From contig JBBHKE010003361.1 of assembly GCA_037447655.1 (NCBI GenBank), forward strand, positions 140,806-204,805: a DNA stretch of 64,000 bases, read 5' to 3'. Every line of letters begins with the position of its first letter. The first letter of the stretch is position 1. The notes under the pieces were generated by a model, which saw only the letters and a program-made list of their open reading frames with translations, searched no databases and was not told the origin of the DNA. Positions 1-12,600 of this stretch are shown piece by piece. The position numbers and the translations under genes are program-made. This DNA comes from Zygnema cylindricum (lineage: Eukaryota > Streptophyta > Zygnematophyceae > Zygnematales > Zygnemataceae).

Positions 1-644
1 TGCCTAAACTGTTTTGCGAGAAGTCGTCTTTCCTCGTCGCCTTTCGGTTGTTTCAAAATTTTAATCGCAACTTCTCTCCCTTCGTACATTCCAGAAAATA
101 AATTTCCCGACATTCCCGCCGCAAATTGCGCCCCAACTAAAACGCTTTTCAAATTTAACTGCCAAGAAGTTCCGTCAGGATTCTTCGTTTCCGAATCCGC
201 CTGATCTTTCATTTGCGATTCTTTTTTCTGTAACGCTAATTGTTGTTGCAAGACACTGCCACGTGGCGGACTCAGGTTAATCAAAGCTCTTAAAGAACGT
301 AAGATACTTCTTCTGTCTCCATGAGTTGCTGTAGGTAAAGAAAATGACTTCTTTGGATTGGTCGACAAAACAGAAGCAGAAAGTTTCGGAGAAACTGCTC
401 CAACAGTTATTCTGGCAGAAAGAAGAGGACGAGCAAGAATAACTTCTTCCAAAGATATCATATTTTGGTTTAGCTCAGAAAACTTTTCTTCTGTTTGCCT
501 CGCAGCCAATCGGAGGGCGATATCATCTTCCATCGGCTGATGATGATGTTGTCGGTTTCTAACAATACCTACGTCTTCACAATGTGCCATGTCATCATCC
601 ATGGCTGTCACTCTCGAGCTACTATATCTGTGAAGGGGACCCAT
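1..644 (-). CDS. TKL/Raf-like serine/threonine protein kinase, N-terminal part (runs off the window)
   Basis: Seen: the minus strand is open from an in-frame TAG at 719-717 to the window edge. The first ATG after that stop is at 644-642, a second at 602-600. The translation has a charged, His-rich stretch near residue 30 and a Ser/Arg-rich linker. It ends in the start of a kinase domain: a glycine-rich loop (core GMSGNLFSGMYEGREVAIK, about positions 60-130) with the VAIK lysine that anchors ATP phosphates. Family knowledge: this loop followed directly by VAIKIL resembles plant Raf-like/STY MAPKKK-type kinases, which act as cytosolic signalling Ser/Thr (or dual-specificity) kinases. The catalytic loop, activation segment and C-lobe lie beyond base 1. 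The start is uncertain: an intron acceptor could fall between 644 and 719, making this an internal exon. Kinase identity is fairly sure; substrate and pathway are unknown. Confidence 0.82.
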   Translation of the reverse strand, partial: MGPLHRYSSSRVTAMDDDMAHCEDVGIVRNRQHHHQPMEDDIALRLAARQTEEKFSELNQNMISLEEVILARPLLSARITVGAVSPKLSASVLSTNPKKSFSLPTATHGDRRSILRSLRALINLSPPRGSVLQQQLALQKKESQMKDQADSETKNPDGTSWQLNLKSVLVGAQFAAGMSGNLFSGMYEGREVAIKILKQPKGDEERRLLAKQFR

Positions 645-1976
645 GGGAGTCAGTTCTTGTAGACGCTTGAAGAAGAATTTGACTCTGCTGCTTATACTTG
701 CAGGTGAAACAAAACCCTAAAATTTTGAGCCGGAGGAAGAATTTTTAGAATACGGAATACTGCGGGAAGCTGGTGGGGTTCGAGCGGTTAAAAGTAACAA
801 CCGCGTTCTGCGCACGTTATAGTATCGTGCGAAAGGGTTAACTGTAGTACAAAGGTACAAGCGTCAACGAGGAGAAAGTACAGAAGTCCCTCCCGGAATA
901 TTCGAAAATAATACAGTTAACCGTACAGTAAAATATAGAACAACTATAGGTTAAGCTGACGGGGAGGAAATATCTGGCAAATATTGAAAACCGTCGCGCT
1001 TTGACGGCAATGGCGAACGGTCGACACACGTGTCAGGAATCCCTCGTGGTCGCCGCCCGGAGGTCGCAGGAAAGCGTGCTATGCAAGACCGCGTCATAAT
1101 TGACGATCGTGGCGCGCAGGGACCCTAGATCGTCAAAATATGCGCAAGATATATGGGACACGTTTAGAGGACAAGGACAGGTGGCAGAGGCCGCGGGCGA
1201 GCCTCAAAAGATGAAAGCAATATATACGCCACGTCAAAGAAACAAGCTGACGTAAGTTTCCGCTTGCAAGAAGAAGGATTTTTGTCGCATTAAACGCTGA
1301 CTAGATTTGAAAATGAAGCGGTTTCCTGGGTTTAAAGGACGTAAAAGGCGAGGTGGAATCTTTATTCTGATGGGATAACGTCTCAAAAGGTTCGGCACGT
1401 ACGGAATTCTGAATGGCTGATCTTTTTGTTTGGAAGCATCAAGCATCTTTTGGTCCACGTCAAGCGCACGAAACTCGCGTCATTTTGATTCTCTTCGAGA
1501 TGCAATGCACACTGCCAAGTTGTGCAACCCTTTGTGTGTCGGCTTGTCTTGACCTGCTACGAGTACACGGAACTTTACCTGATGCTGGCACGAAGGCACC
1601 GCTAACGACGCCTTAACGAGATCTTGAGCACTTGACTCGACAAAATTAAGCCATCAATGATTGAGATGACGCTAGCACCATCGAGGTCGTGACATTTTCT
1701 TTTGCAACTTCATCAGAAACCTTTCAATTTTCAAGCAGAATTTGTAAACGAGTCATATTATTGGGTCGTACGGGACCGTTCATAATCTCACGCCAGACCA
1801 GTTAATTGGGCAGATTTTTAAATTTTCGAAGAATATCGTCACTTTTGTTGCCATAGTTGACGTGGCGTCATATGCGCAGCGGATGACACAATGCCTAGGG
1901 CCTAGCATGGAGCGTAGGCTGCGTAGCGTCGGCGGCGTACGGAATTTGGCGCAAAGCCTTTTGCGAAGTTGCAAAC
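645..1976. other. Gene-free stretch upstream of the kinase exon
   Basis: I find no recognisable protein, RNA gene or repeat here apart from the flank of the MITE at 1977. It should hold the promoter, 5' UTR or upstream intron of the kinase gene, but I cannot point to a defined element. Confidence 0.4.
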
Positions 1977-2252
1977 CATAGTTTAAAAGTAGGCGTTTTT
2001 ATGGTAGGCCTTTGGTCGGCGCCTTTATCGTAACTTGTGTTATGGGCTTTTCATGTGATCTTCTTATATCACTAATTTGATCAGCGACTGTCCGATCGTC
2101 CGAATCTGACGGTGTAAATAAAAGTTTTTGGTCCGAATGTTTTAATTGGTCCAAATAGGTCCGAATACAATATGGGTCTTAAGGTCATATTGTATGTTTT
2201 GCGTACAATAGGCATATTGTATGGGCCTACTTTCACCTACTTTTGAACTATG
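1977..2252. mobile_element. MITE-1 copy a (8-bp TSD, hAT-like)
   Basis: The ends are inverted: CATAGTTTAAAAGTAGG on the left and the complement of CATAGTTCAAAAGTAGG on the right. A perfect 8-bp direct duplication, TTGCAAAC, flanks it at 1969-1976 and 2253-2260. The 276-bp interior has no ORF. It shares the block around GTATGGGCCTACTTTCACC with copies at 4956, 18336 and 26700. An 8-bp duplication fits hAT-type mobilisation; the transposase source is not in the window. Confidence 0.88.
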
Positions 2253-2260
2253 TTGCAAAC

Positions 2261-3540
2261 CAAGGATAGGCTTCCTGTTAAAGACCTAAAAATCACCAAC
2301 CAAGTCTCATGGGCTCCCCGTGAAGACCTAAATCACCTAGCCGGTCCTTCATTCTTTGTCGTTTTCTGGAAAAAGTGAACCTAAACGTAGGACTCCGCTC
2401 TACCAGTTCAAAAGTGGTCATTTGAAGGTCGTTCTGCAAATGCAAAAATAGACCTACGGAAGCTCAAAGGTTGCGAGCTTGCACTGGCCGCGGAAAATTA
2501 GGTGAACCCTACGCAGCTACGCTACTGTACCCTATTATTTCACTCCGTGTGTCATTTATGTAAGAAAATAAAAATATGGATAAACCAAAACTGCCCGTGA
2601 AACCTTTGAGAATCGTATTGAGTCGTTAAAGAAAGGAAATTGATTCGCCCAATTGAGAAGTCTTTATCTCAAAAAAAAAACTGAGACCCGTGAAAGAAGC
2701 CGGAAAAATACATTTTTTTCGTATTATTTTTGTTCTTCCCGTACCTTTTCTCATTTTACTTGTACTATCGCGCGCCGAATAATGGGTTGGCAAAAGTATG
2801 ACAAAGGTACAGTGCTGTAGTCATCGCGAAAAAGACCCTGAAACGACCATTTTTGGCCCCGGGTGGAGCGGAGGCCCTAGATGCGGTGGTAGTACAATTG
2901 AAAGCGACAAAACATTCCCGCTTGGCCTGTTTTTGTGTCGCACGAAGCCGTACAGTTGCCGTTTCAATCTGACGGCTGTGTCGTTGCGGTAGGCGATTCG
3001 ATTGTCGTGTATTTTTAGAGCGTACGGAGACTCCACCTACTCGAATATTGTACGGCATGAAGGATATTTCTGTTAAGGCCGGGAATGCTCCCTGTGCCGT
3101 CGATTTGCGGTGGCAGGGGGCAGAAATAATCTGGATGTTCTGTTGTTTTCAGTTTGATCGTTCAGAATGCCACGTCACACCACGCTGACGTCAAAATCAA
3201 CAAACTGCTGCGCATAATTATGAATACTAGTGCGGATATGTCCGTACATATAGATAGATTTTGTCTCGTGCTGCCGAGATTTCGGCATGATGTTCTGCAC
3301 GTGGACAAAATGAGAATATTTTGATCCTATGACGTGGCATCCCACTTGGAGCGTTGATGCTTTTCACAACAAAGGCGGGCAAAGCCGGAAGCACGGAATG
3401 CTTTGTCGTGTTTCATAGCCTTCAATATTACGATGTATTGCTGTTTTGTGGATCAAAATATAGGGTATCGTATACCGTACAGTGAACAGCCGAGGTGGAT
3501 CATATGGTAAAGTATAATAGTACTAAAGTCAATATCCATA
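2261..3540. other. Unassigned intergenic DNA
   Basis: Short opposing reading frames overlap near 2765-3058 but show no family motif and no codon bias. I see no RNA gene or repeat that recurs elsewhere in the window. Confidence 0.35.
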
Positions 3541-5527
3541 TTAAGGGTATGTCCCCATGTGCCAAAGTAAGGGTTTTTTTTCTGTCGTTTTCCTGTAAAA
3601 CTTAGCGTCGTACCCGTAAAGTAGCAGTCGTACAAAGAAATCGAAAAAAGTAGAAGTACATTTTGCGTCATCGTCGAACTTAGAATGTACAACATGTTGT
3701 CGTCTTGTGTTTATCGACCCACGGCCACGTGAAGAAACATCATCTTCAAACTTTTCTTTAAAACAAATCGGAGATGTGTTTTAAAACAAGGTATTTTCGC
3801 TATAGAAATAGTAACACATGTTCGCAAGTGTCGAATTTTTTCAAAATTTCTAAAAATATTTCAAGCGACGAGGAAATGTACACGATTCGCTATGTTTTGT
3901 CTGATTGCGTTCAATACGACGAGGAAAATTACACAATTTGTTTTGTTTTGTCCGTTTCTGTCCGGTACGTATTATTTTTGCAGGGGTCTCAAGGTTCCGA
4001 TGCCATTTCACGTCACCGGACAGGAGGGTCAAAGGCAAAACGCATCTCCTACAACCGTGAAACGGCACAGGCTGGAAGTCGGTACGTCTACAATGTCACG
4101 GTAAAACATGCGATGTCACACGCGGTTACAACAAATAACGTGCGTCATCACATATTGTAGACAATCGTCACACCATTAAGTAACAATTTCGGTGTTGGGG
4201 TACTGCCCCATGTGGCTAAGTTCGGGTTTTTTTTGTCGTTTTCCTTTCAAACTTAGCGTCTTACTGCCTAAGTTGAAACCGCATGAATAAATCGCAATTG
4301 TGTACATTACAATTTGTGTCATTCTCGAACTTAAGATGTAACCAAAATTTGTCATCTTCTGTTTTTTCGACCCACTCTCACGTCATCTTCAAACTTATCG
4401 TAACCACATCGGCAATGTAATTTAAGCAAAGTATAACCGTTTACACAAATAGGAAAACATATTCCCACGTGTGAAAAGTTTTCAAAAGTTTATTACGACT
4501 GAAAAAATTACAGGGCTGCTCGTTTTTGTCTCATGCACCTTGTACGACTTTTCTTTTGCGGGGGTCTCGAGGTTGCAGTGTCATTTCACGCAAAGTTGAA
4601 AATTTTGCGAAGGTGAAAAATTGGCGAAGCCATGGCGGCTAGACGGGAGAGGTTTACGCAAAGGCATGTTGCACAACCACGGTTGCACGAATATACGTCT
4701 ACGATGTCACGCAACAACATGCGACATACCGAATTGTTTCAAAATTTACGATGTGTCCTGCAACACTTCAAAAAGTTTCAAAAAATAAGGTGCGGCAAAG
4801 ACAAATTGTACACGGTGACAGCCGTCCTGGGTATTGTCGACGTATACAATCGTCACAAACTTAAGTAACAATTTCGAGTAAACACATAGAGACACTTGAA
4901 ATCCAGGTCCGCCGGATCCGCACTAAAATACAAAGTAAGTTCGCTAAGTTACAAGCATAGTTCAAAAGTAGGTGAAAGTACGCCCATACAATATGCCTAT
5001 TGTACGCAAAACCTACAATATGACCTTAAGACCCATATTGTATTGGTCGCAAAATGAAAAAAAAAATAGTAGCAGGGTTGAGTTGAACATCTATCAATAG
5101 AGAATTAAACGTTATGTCTAAATTTTGAAAAACATTCGGACAAAAAATCGTTTTTTTGTGAGTTTTGAGGTATTTTTTATTTGAACCGTCAGATTTGGAC
5201 GATCAAACGGTCGCTGATAAAAGTAGCGATCTAAGAATATCACATGAAAAGCCCATAATACAACTTACGATAGGACTATCGTCAGATTTGAACGATCGGA
5301 CGGTCGCTGATCAAAGTAGCGATTTAAGAAGATCACATGAAAAGCCCATAACGCAACTTACGATAAAGGCGCCTACAAAAGGCCTACAATAGAAACGCCT
5401 ACTTTTGAACTATGGTTACAAGTACATGGGGCCGTACCATAGGGACATCTGAAATCCGGGTCCGCCGGATCTGTGCTAAATAACAAAGTAAGTTCGCTAA
5501 ATTGCAATTACATGGGGACATACCCTA
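3541..5527. mobile_element. MITE-4 composite copy (long non-autonomous element)
   Basis: The left end reads AGGGTATGTCCCCATGT and the right end (5510-5527) is its inverted complement. The interior shares long blocks, in opposite orientation, with the 783-bp element at 43020-43802. These include the stretch with GTTCCGATGCCATTTCACG near 3994 and the GTCCGCCGGATC block near 4909 and 5460. A second left-end-like block at 4191-4218 and the doubled right-end block suggest an internal duplication or two merged copies. MITE-1 copy b is nested near the right end. No transposase ORF is present; the ORF across 3774-4160 lies wholly inside this repeat. I see no clear target duplication. Confidence 0.7.
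4956..5414. mobile_element. MITE-1 copy b, nested in MITE-4
   Basis: Its termini are CATAGTTCAAAAGTAGG and the inverted complement. The perfect 8-bp target duplication GTTACAAG lies at 4948-4955 and 5415-5422. Compared with copy a it carries an extra internal segment and a tandem duplication of about 90 bp (5189-5278 and 5280-5366, each containing GATCACATGAAAAGCCC or a close variant). Confidence 0.9.
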
Positions 5528-5531
5528 ACTT

Positions 5532-6440
5532 TCAGCCCTTCGTAGCGGAAATAGTTAACGGATCAGCGAGCACTTTTGCTCTCAAACAAAAAGCTCGACC
5601 AATAGAATTCTGTTGTTCGAACCATTATTGCGCTACATACGACAAAATTAACGCCGGGCACTCCGTTACAACGGGACATTTGCCCCTAACGCAGAGCAAT
5701 AAATGAACGGGCAAGCTTTTCAAAAAGCGGAGGGACAAAAACCACAACATCCTACACCGGATCGGTTCGTTCCACATTTCGAAGGGACGTGAAAATATAT
5801 ACGAGCAGCGATTCGTATCACTGCCGATTATAGGTCAACGCTTCAGAAAACAAGAGATAAAAAATTCAAAATTCACGGCGAACATGAGCCATTCGAGATT
5901 ACGAAGGGACGGGATATTAAATTCGAAGAGCGTTTCGATGTTCCAAAATAATTAAATTCGAATTGTCGGAAACCCGGAAACAACGGAATCATGAGGAGCG
6001 AGTGGCAAACGGCCTGTCTGTCAGGTGTCAAGAAATCAACGTATTTAATGATGCTGACGTCATAGATTAATTTTGGCCTAGGAAAATCACCGACTAGCCT
6101 ATTGGATTCTTTTGGACGCATGTGGGATCCTGTCGTATCGACGACGACGTGGAAAATCTCACAATGGACCAAAAATTAAAAAAATAAGGAAAAGTGAAAA
6201 CAAAAATGTTTTTTTGTTTTTCTGGTTGTCCGGGACTAGCCATTGGACAATTGCATTTTAATTCCAATGGAAGTACGGAATGTTCTGATTTTTGTTTTTG
6301 CATACTTTTTAAACTTTTTATTTGCAGCATTACTTTGTTTTTTGGGCACGGTCCACCAAGCAATTGCATTTCATTGGCTCAGCGCGATTCTACGCAGGTG
6401 ATACGATATTTTCTGACGAGGCGGATCTTTATTGGGGTCT
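5532..6440. other. Unassigned intergenic DNA
   Basis: No gene-like frame with a recognisable motif. Several short frames at 5873-6448 overlap on both strands and lack conservation signals. Confidence 0.3.
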
Positions 6441-6472
6441 TACCTTGATGGTTTTTTCCATCGCACTTTTTG

Positions 6473-6474
<2 letters not shown>

Positions 6475-6544
<70 letters not shown>
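6475..6544. repeat. (TA)n microsatellite followed by poly-T
   Basis: About 22 TA units run directly into roughly 24 T residues, immediately inside the left 37-bp inverted-repeat arm. Confidence 0.97.
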
Positions 6545-6551
<7 letters not shown>

Positions 6552-7670
6552 AAACCAATCTGGTCTCCTTTAGTCCGTCGGGTCTGGGTCCTTAAGAATA
6601 GAGAGGACAATTTTAAATGCCGTATGCGAACTTTTATAACTACTACAAATCAACCTGGAAGATTGGATTTAGGGTTTTCTTAACGCCGTACAGAAGAAAG
6701 TACAGTAGAGAGGACGAGTTCTAAAACTCGAAAACACTTTTTATGTACAAAAAAGAATTTATATTTCAACTTCAAATCTTTAAAGATATTGTCGTTTTGA
6801 GAATTTAGTTTACATTAACCAACGATAAATTGACACGTGGTAGATTCCATCTTGCTGACAGATTTTAACACGCTATTTAAAGAATTTTGAGAATTTAGTT
6901 TTTACGGAATTCGCGGCTGCCTCGTTTCTGAAAAGGTACATTGTTTTGACTTGCTAACCAAGCTGGCCGTTTTCAAATGATTTCTATCAAAATTTCAGAC
7001 GATTAAATTTTTTAAGCGAACAAAAAGATCTTGAACGTAGGTGGCATCCACGTCACCAAGATTGCGCACTATCGTTGGCCCATCGCGCTCATCCTCAAGT
7101 GAGAACGAACTCTTTTAAAAAAAAATGTTCTTTTTAAAGGCCTACCGTAATCCACGCGTCAAATTGCTAATCTGATTTTGATTCGCATGTCGTAAGCCCA
7201 CAGCGTTTGAAAAACCGTACAGTACTGCAATCTGCAAGCTTTTAAATTTCAAACCACGACGAGTCCGGCAAAACAACAAGTGTGCTCCTCACGAATTTCG
7301 AGCCCTTGACGTCATTTTTGTCGCTTTATTGGTGACGAAATCAGATTTTCAATAAAGTTCACCGACAAATTATTAGCACCTATCATAATGTGGCAGCTGC
7401 GGCTGACACGTTCTATCCACTTACCTGGCAAATTCCGAATCTATCTTTGGATGACCTGTTGCTGTGCAGATTGGTGTAGAAATTTAGAATAATAAACGAC
7501 AAATAAGATTCGCTGCCATCCACGTGTTGACTAAACGGAATCTTCCTTAGGTTTGTCGCAAAAGGCTGTCGTACGTGAGAAGCCCCGGGTACTCACGGTC
7601 CACATCAGGTCGTCCTTTGCGTTCTCTACTTGTACTGAAATTATAACAGAATTCAAATGAAGGCTCGCTA

Positions 7671-8210
7671 CACCGCCAATCGCTATTAGCGTGTAGGTTT
7701 CATTAGCGTATACAAATAATTACCGTGGTGTACGCTATTTAAGAATTTGAAAATTTTGGAAAAAATCATACATTCTAATTGTTTGGTTATGGTAATTTGG
7801 ATCTTTGAAAAAAAAAATGTCGGTCGCAAACATGCTTACACTAGTATAGGTCTCCGTACAAAATCTGACAAATCGTACACAAATCGTACATTCACACGGT
7901 CGAAACGCGGCTGTCGGACGAATATGTGCGAGCGGGATTTTTTACGACCTGTTTTTTTTTCCTTTTTAGAACGCACATTCTCATGCGTCCGCGGTTAGTA
8001 AAACTAATTTATTGTAATTTTTAACTTAAAAAGGTACATTTATGTACGGTATGACACTGACCGTACACCACTCTATTTAAGAGACAACGTACTGAATATA
8101 ACCCTAAATAGAATAAAGAAAAAAATAGAATAAACTACGCTATTTGAGAATAAAACAAAAAAAAAGCGGGACGGGATTAGCGTACACAACGCTAATAGCG
8201 ATTGGCGGTG
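7671..8210. mobile_element. MITE-2 copy a (TA target, Tc1/mariner-like)
   Basis: Perfect 22-bp terminal inverted repeats start with CACCGCCAATCGCTATTAG, and a TA dinucleotide lies outside each end (7669-7670, 8211-8212). The interior is AT-rich with a second inverted motif pair (GTGGTGTACG next to CTATTTAAG and its complement). No transposase is encoded. TA duplication and CACC-type ends fit Tc1/mariner-type mobilisation in trans. Confidence 0.85.
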
Positions 8211-8212
8211 TA

Positions 8213-9698
8213 CTTCAAGAAATACCTACTGATCGAAGTCGGCAAAAGCCGGAATGTTTTGTCGTTTTCTGCCGTAAATAGCTTGATGATTTTGCGTATC
8301 GATTCCGAAATAGCGTACGATATGGGGAAGCGTCATGGCAAATCGCACATCAATACATCTGTGGAAAGACGTTGTCTTGCAACTTGGAAGGCATAGAAAC
8401 ACCAGATCGATAATGCGTGGGCACAATATTAACCGCTTCTTTGGATACCATAGGGCGATATTACACAGTTCGATGTGTGTATCGCCTATAATAGATCACT
8501 GCCGTGCTATGCAGATGGAAGTTACATCCGTGATTTTTACGGAAACATACTCATTTTTCAAATTCACACTACCAATCCGACGGTTGCGATGAAAGGCAAG
8601 AATTCTCAGGTTCTGTTTGACGGTCTCCAAATGAAACGTAGATGTGTGAACTTCAAAGCAAAGCTGAATCGAATGGCGGAAAATAAAATATTTATTTCAA
8701 AAAGTGCGATGGAAAAAACCATCAAGGTACAAAGGGGGTCAAAAAAAAAAAAAACGCTTAAAAAACGCTCAAAAGCCAAAGGAGACAAGCAAAGAAAATA
8801 GGTGAAGGAGCCAATAGTAAGTAAAAGCCAGAAGTAAGTAGAATAGCTGTCAAAACTAAGCAAATCTACCAATGATGACTATACACAAAAGGGAAAACCT
8901 AAAATACATGACGCCCCAAAGCTCTAACAAACTAAATTCCACACCCCCGAAGATCATGGATGTGGACTGGATCCCTTGGTGGAAAATATGGGAGGCTTCG
9001 CCTGTCATCCACCAAAGCGTCACGCTAAGTCGCTAATATAGAGAGAAACCCTAGAAAAGCCTTAAAAAACGCTAATAACAACCATCTGAACGTTAAATGC
9101 CATGCCGACCGATTATTATTATTTCAGTTTTGCAAGGCATAAAGACGAGGATGAAAACCGTAGCAAAATGGAAAGATAACAATAGGCATAACTAAGTTAC
9201 AACAAAACAAAAACGGTGTTCACAAAAACAAAATAAATGAAAGGTAAAAGCACTTTCGCCACAAACTATTTCTTGTATCGTCTCTCAAAACCAAAGTCCT
9301 TCAACACCTAAACCTATGATATGTCAAAATACGACACAATATAATCGAAAATAAACAATTAATCGAAAAGTCAATACTCTCTGTAACAATAAAATGCTAA
9401 AAACCTAAAAACCTACGATCAAGAGAGTATCTCGTCTCAAATTTATGCCTCGCATATGGAAATCGTCACAATTATTTTATGTATGGAAACCACATTTTTG
9501 TATTCTTGTTTACTTCCAAACTCCAAACCTAATCCCTTTTTTCACATAAGTGTCCTCATTTTTGAAACCGTTTGACATTATTGGGCGGTAAATTCTAAAA
9601 ATAATTGCAATTCGCCCAAAAAATATTGGAATTGGACCGAAAAATAACGCGATAAGCCCGAAAAATGTTGTGGGTCGACAGATAAAATAAAAAGATCG
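8213..9698. other. 3' flank of the HAD gene; nothing firmly coding
   Basis: One open frame at 8475-8801 (plus) encodes 108 residues ending in a Lys-rich tail, but it crosses the right 37-bp repeat arm and matches no family I know. The rest is AT-rich sequence likely to include the 3' UTR and polyadenylation region of the minus-strand gene that stops at 9699. Confidence 0.35.
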
Positions 9699-12600
9699 TT
9701 AATCCCAACACCAATAGCCGGGATCTAAAGCAAATTGTTCGACCGCTTGGGCCAGTCCGTTACTATTGTTGTTTTTGGTGATAAAATGAGCGACGTTTTT
9801 TAATTTGACAACAGAATTTCCCATCGCCACACTCAAACCCGCCATGCGAAGCATCTCGATGTCGTTTTCTCCTACAGACATAAGAAAGAAAAAAGGAAGA
9901 GAATAAAAGGAGAAGAAAAAGAGAACAGAGAGAGAATAAAGAGAATAAAAAGAGAACAAAAAGAGATTAAAAAGAGAATAGAGAGAGAAAAGGAAGGGAA
10001 CAGTAGAGAAGAGAATAAAAAGAGAATAGAGAGAGAATAAAGAGAGAATAAAAAGAGAATAAAGAGAATAAAAAGAGAATAGAAAGAGAAAATAGAGAGA
10101 GTAAAGAGAGAATAAAGAGAAAAAAAAGAGAATAAAGAGAATAAAGAGAATAAAAAGAGAATAGAAAGAGAATAGAAAGTGAACAGAGATAATAAAAAGA
10201 GAAGAATAGAGATTAAAAAGAGAATAGAAAAAGAATAGAAAGAGAACAAATAGAGAAGAGAATAAAAAGAGAAGAGAAGAAAAAGAAAATAAAAAGAGAA
10301 TAGAAAGAGAATAAAAGAAGAATAGAAAGAGAATAAAACGAAAAAAAAAAGACAGAAACTTTAGTGACTGGCTGAACCGTAATTGGAGTGGAAGAACTTT
10401 CATATTATGGATGGAAAATTATACAATTCACAGCCACTGGAAATGAGGGGAGGGGAGGGTGGGGAGGGAGAGGGAGAGGGAGATAGACAACACGCCCCCC
10501 AAAAAAAAAGATATATAAAAGAAAAGGGACAACATGGACCCTTATCGTGTACTTTACTGTGTTTTTTTTGTAAACAATGTGATCTACACTAATTCATTTG
10601 CCAAAAATCAAACATTGCTTCCTAAAAACTTTATGAACCGAATAACCCAAAACTAGATTATCTTTAGAGATTTAAGACTTTTTTTTTTTTTGCCACTTCA
10701 ATTTATGGATTTTGTTGGCAGTTTTTTTTTTTTTTTTTTTTTTGGTACAGTTTAGTTATTTTTTAGTTTTATTTAGTACGAAACTTGTTGGAAAATTTAA
10801 TTCTATGGAAATCTATACCAATTGGTTTTTTCCAATTAGGTCTACGCACACTAAATCATGTTTAAAAAAAACAAACTATTCTAAATGTTAAAACTCTCAA
10901 AACCAATAAAAAACAAAAAGAAGAAACAATTGTTGTTCTCCCAACAATTTTGTATATAAGGTAACCAACAAATGAAAAACCAATTTTTTTCAAAAACGAA
11001 AAACGTCTATATTCCCCTCGAAACAACGTATAAAAAAATAAAATGTTTTTTTAAATTTGAATACGACAAAAAAAAACCCTATAGACTCCTCAAACGAACC
11101 GAGAAATAAACAAGAAGCCGAGGAAAAAAAAAATCAAGAGATTTGAGAAAAAATAAAAACAAGAAATCGAGCGTAAATACGAAAAGATTGAGAAAAAAAA
11201 TCAAGAAATCGAGAAATAAAAACAAGAAACTGCATTTAGTTAAGTTTCTCATTTCACATTATTTGAAAATTATGTTCAAATCATATTCAAATCGTATTCA
11301 AATACTATTTGAAAAATACCCAAATTACATTCAAATCATATTCAAATTCACATTCAAATCAAATTCAAATTCACATTCAAATCATACTCAAATCATATCC
11401 AAATTCTTTCAAATTATACCCAAATCACATTCAAAAATCACATTCAAAAACCACATTCAAAATTCCCATTCAAAAACCACATTCACAAATCCCATTCACA
11501 AATCATAAATTCAAATTCCTCCCTCACCGTCTCCCACCGCCATTACTTGTCGAGGGTCCACTCCCATGTAGTCCAAAACCCACTTCAATCCTCCCCCTTT
11601 GGATGTGCCAGCTGGCAAGATCTCAAGCATCCCTTCCACGGCCGTGACAAGTGTTGCGCGATTTCCGAGTATTGCCGCGACTCGAGGCTTTAAAGCCTCG
11701 AGAGTCGAATCGTCTCCCATATAAAGTATCTAAAAAGAAAAAAAAGAATGAAAAAAAAGTTTTCAGAAACTTAAAAGCTCAAAAAAAAAAAACTTGGAAG
11801 TTTAAAAAAAGAAATGGTTTTCCTATATGCTTAAGAAAGGGTTTCTGCGGTTAGTAATTTAACAAATGGGTTTCAAAGCCTCGAGGGTCGAATCACCTCT
11901 TCTGTATTAAGTATCTCAATTTGTCAAATTAAACACAAAAAAAAATCATTAAAGGTAAGAAAAAGGAAAAGAAAACATAAGAAAAAGCTAAAAAAAAAGA
12001 ACAACAATACTTCACATTAACTGTACATTCAAGATCCGATTTTTCCAGTTATTAATTTAACAAATAGGTTTCTTCATTTTTTAAGTCCTCGAGGATTTCC
12101 CATCGTCTTTTCTTACATAAGTTCTCTCTGTTGACGAAAAAAAAAAACAACGTAAAAAGAAAATGTAAAAAGAAAAAGAAAAAAGAAAGTGTAAAAAGAA
12201 AACGAGAAAAGAAAGGTAAAAAAAAAAAGGGAATATTTCAAATTAATTACACATTGAAATGATTCTCCTAAAAAACTACTTTTCCAATTGGTAATTTAAC
12301 AATTAACTTTTATAGCCTCGACGTGACGAAAAACAACAATAATAAAAATAGCAACAATAACAATAACCTTAACAATAACAATATCATTAATAATAACAAT
12401 AACAATAAAAACAACAACAACAACGAACTTATCATTTTTTGTTTGTTGTTTTTTTTTTTTACCTTATGAATTGTTGTTTTCCCGACGATTTTGATCAAAG
12501 GTCCAACGGCCTCCGGAATCGGTTCTCCATATCCAATCATTCGGTCCGTATGATGGTCAGTTTTCTCGCAAAGTCTTTAAAAAAACAACAAAAAAAATTA

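Larger units (their letters stand above)
6441..8729. repeat. Perfect 37-bp inverted repeat arms 2.2 kb apart (6441-6477 and 8693-8729)
   Basis: The left arm begins TACCTTGATGGTTTTTTCC and ends GCACTTTTTGAAATA; the right arm is its exact reverse complement over 37 bases. Each arm contains its own hairpin (GATGG, six Ts, CCATC). The arms bracket a (TA)n/poly-T tract, MITE-2 copy a and otherwise unrecognised sequence. They could be termini of a 2.3-kb DNA transposon or two inverted copies of a small repeat. I see no transposase between them. Confidence 0.75.

Noticed and set aside
3774-4160. 128-residue plus-strand frame
   Set aside because: It lies entirely in MITE-4; the related copy at 43020-43802 does not keep it open.
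8475-8801. 108-residue plus-strand frame with Lys-rich tail
   Set aside because: It crosses the right arm of the 37-bp inverted repeat, ends in a poly-A-derived Lys run and has no recognisable family.
9699-10403. 234-residue minus-strand frame rich in Leu, Phe and Ser
   Set aside because: Only its last 57 codons are real (HAD exon 7). The rest is the GAGAATAAAAA minisatellite read through, and the acceptor at 9871 separates them.
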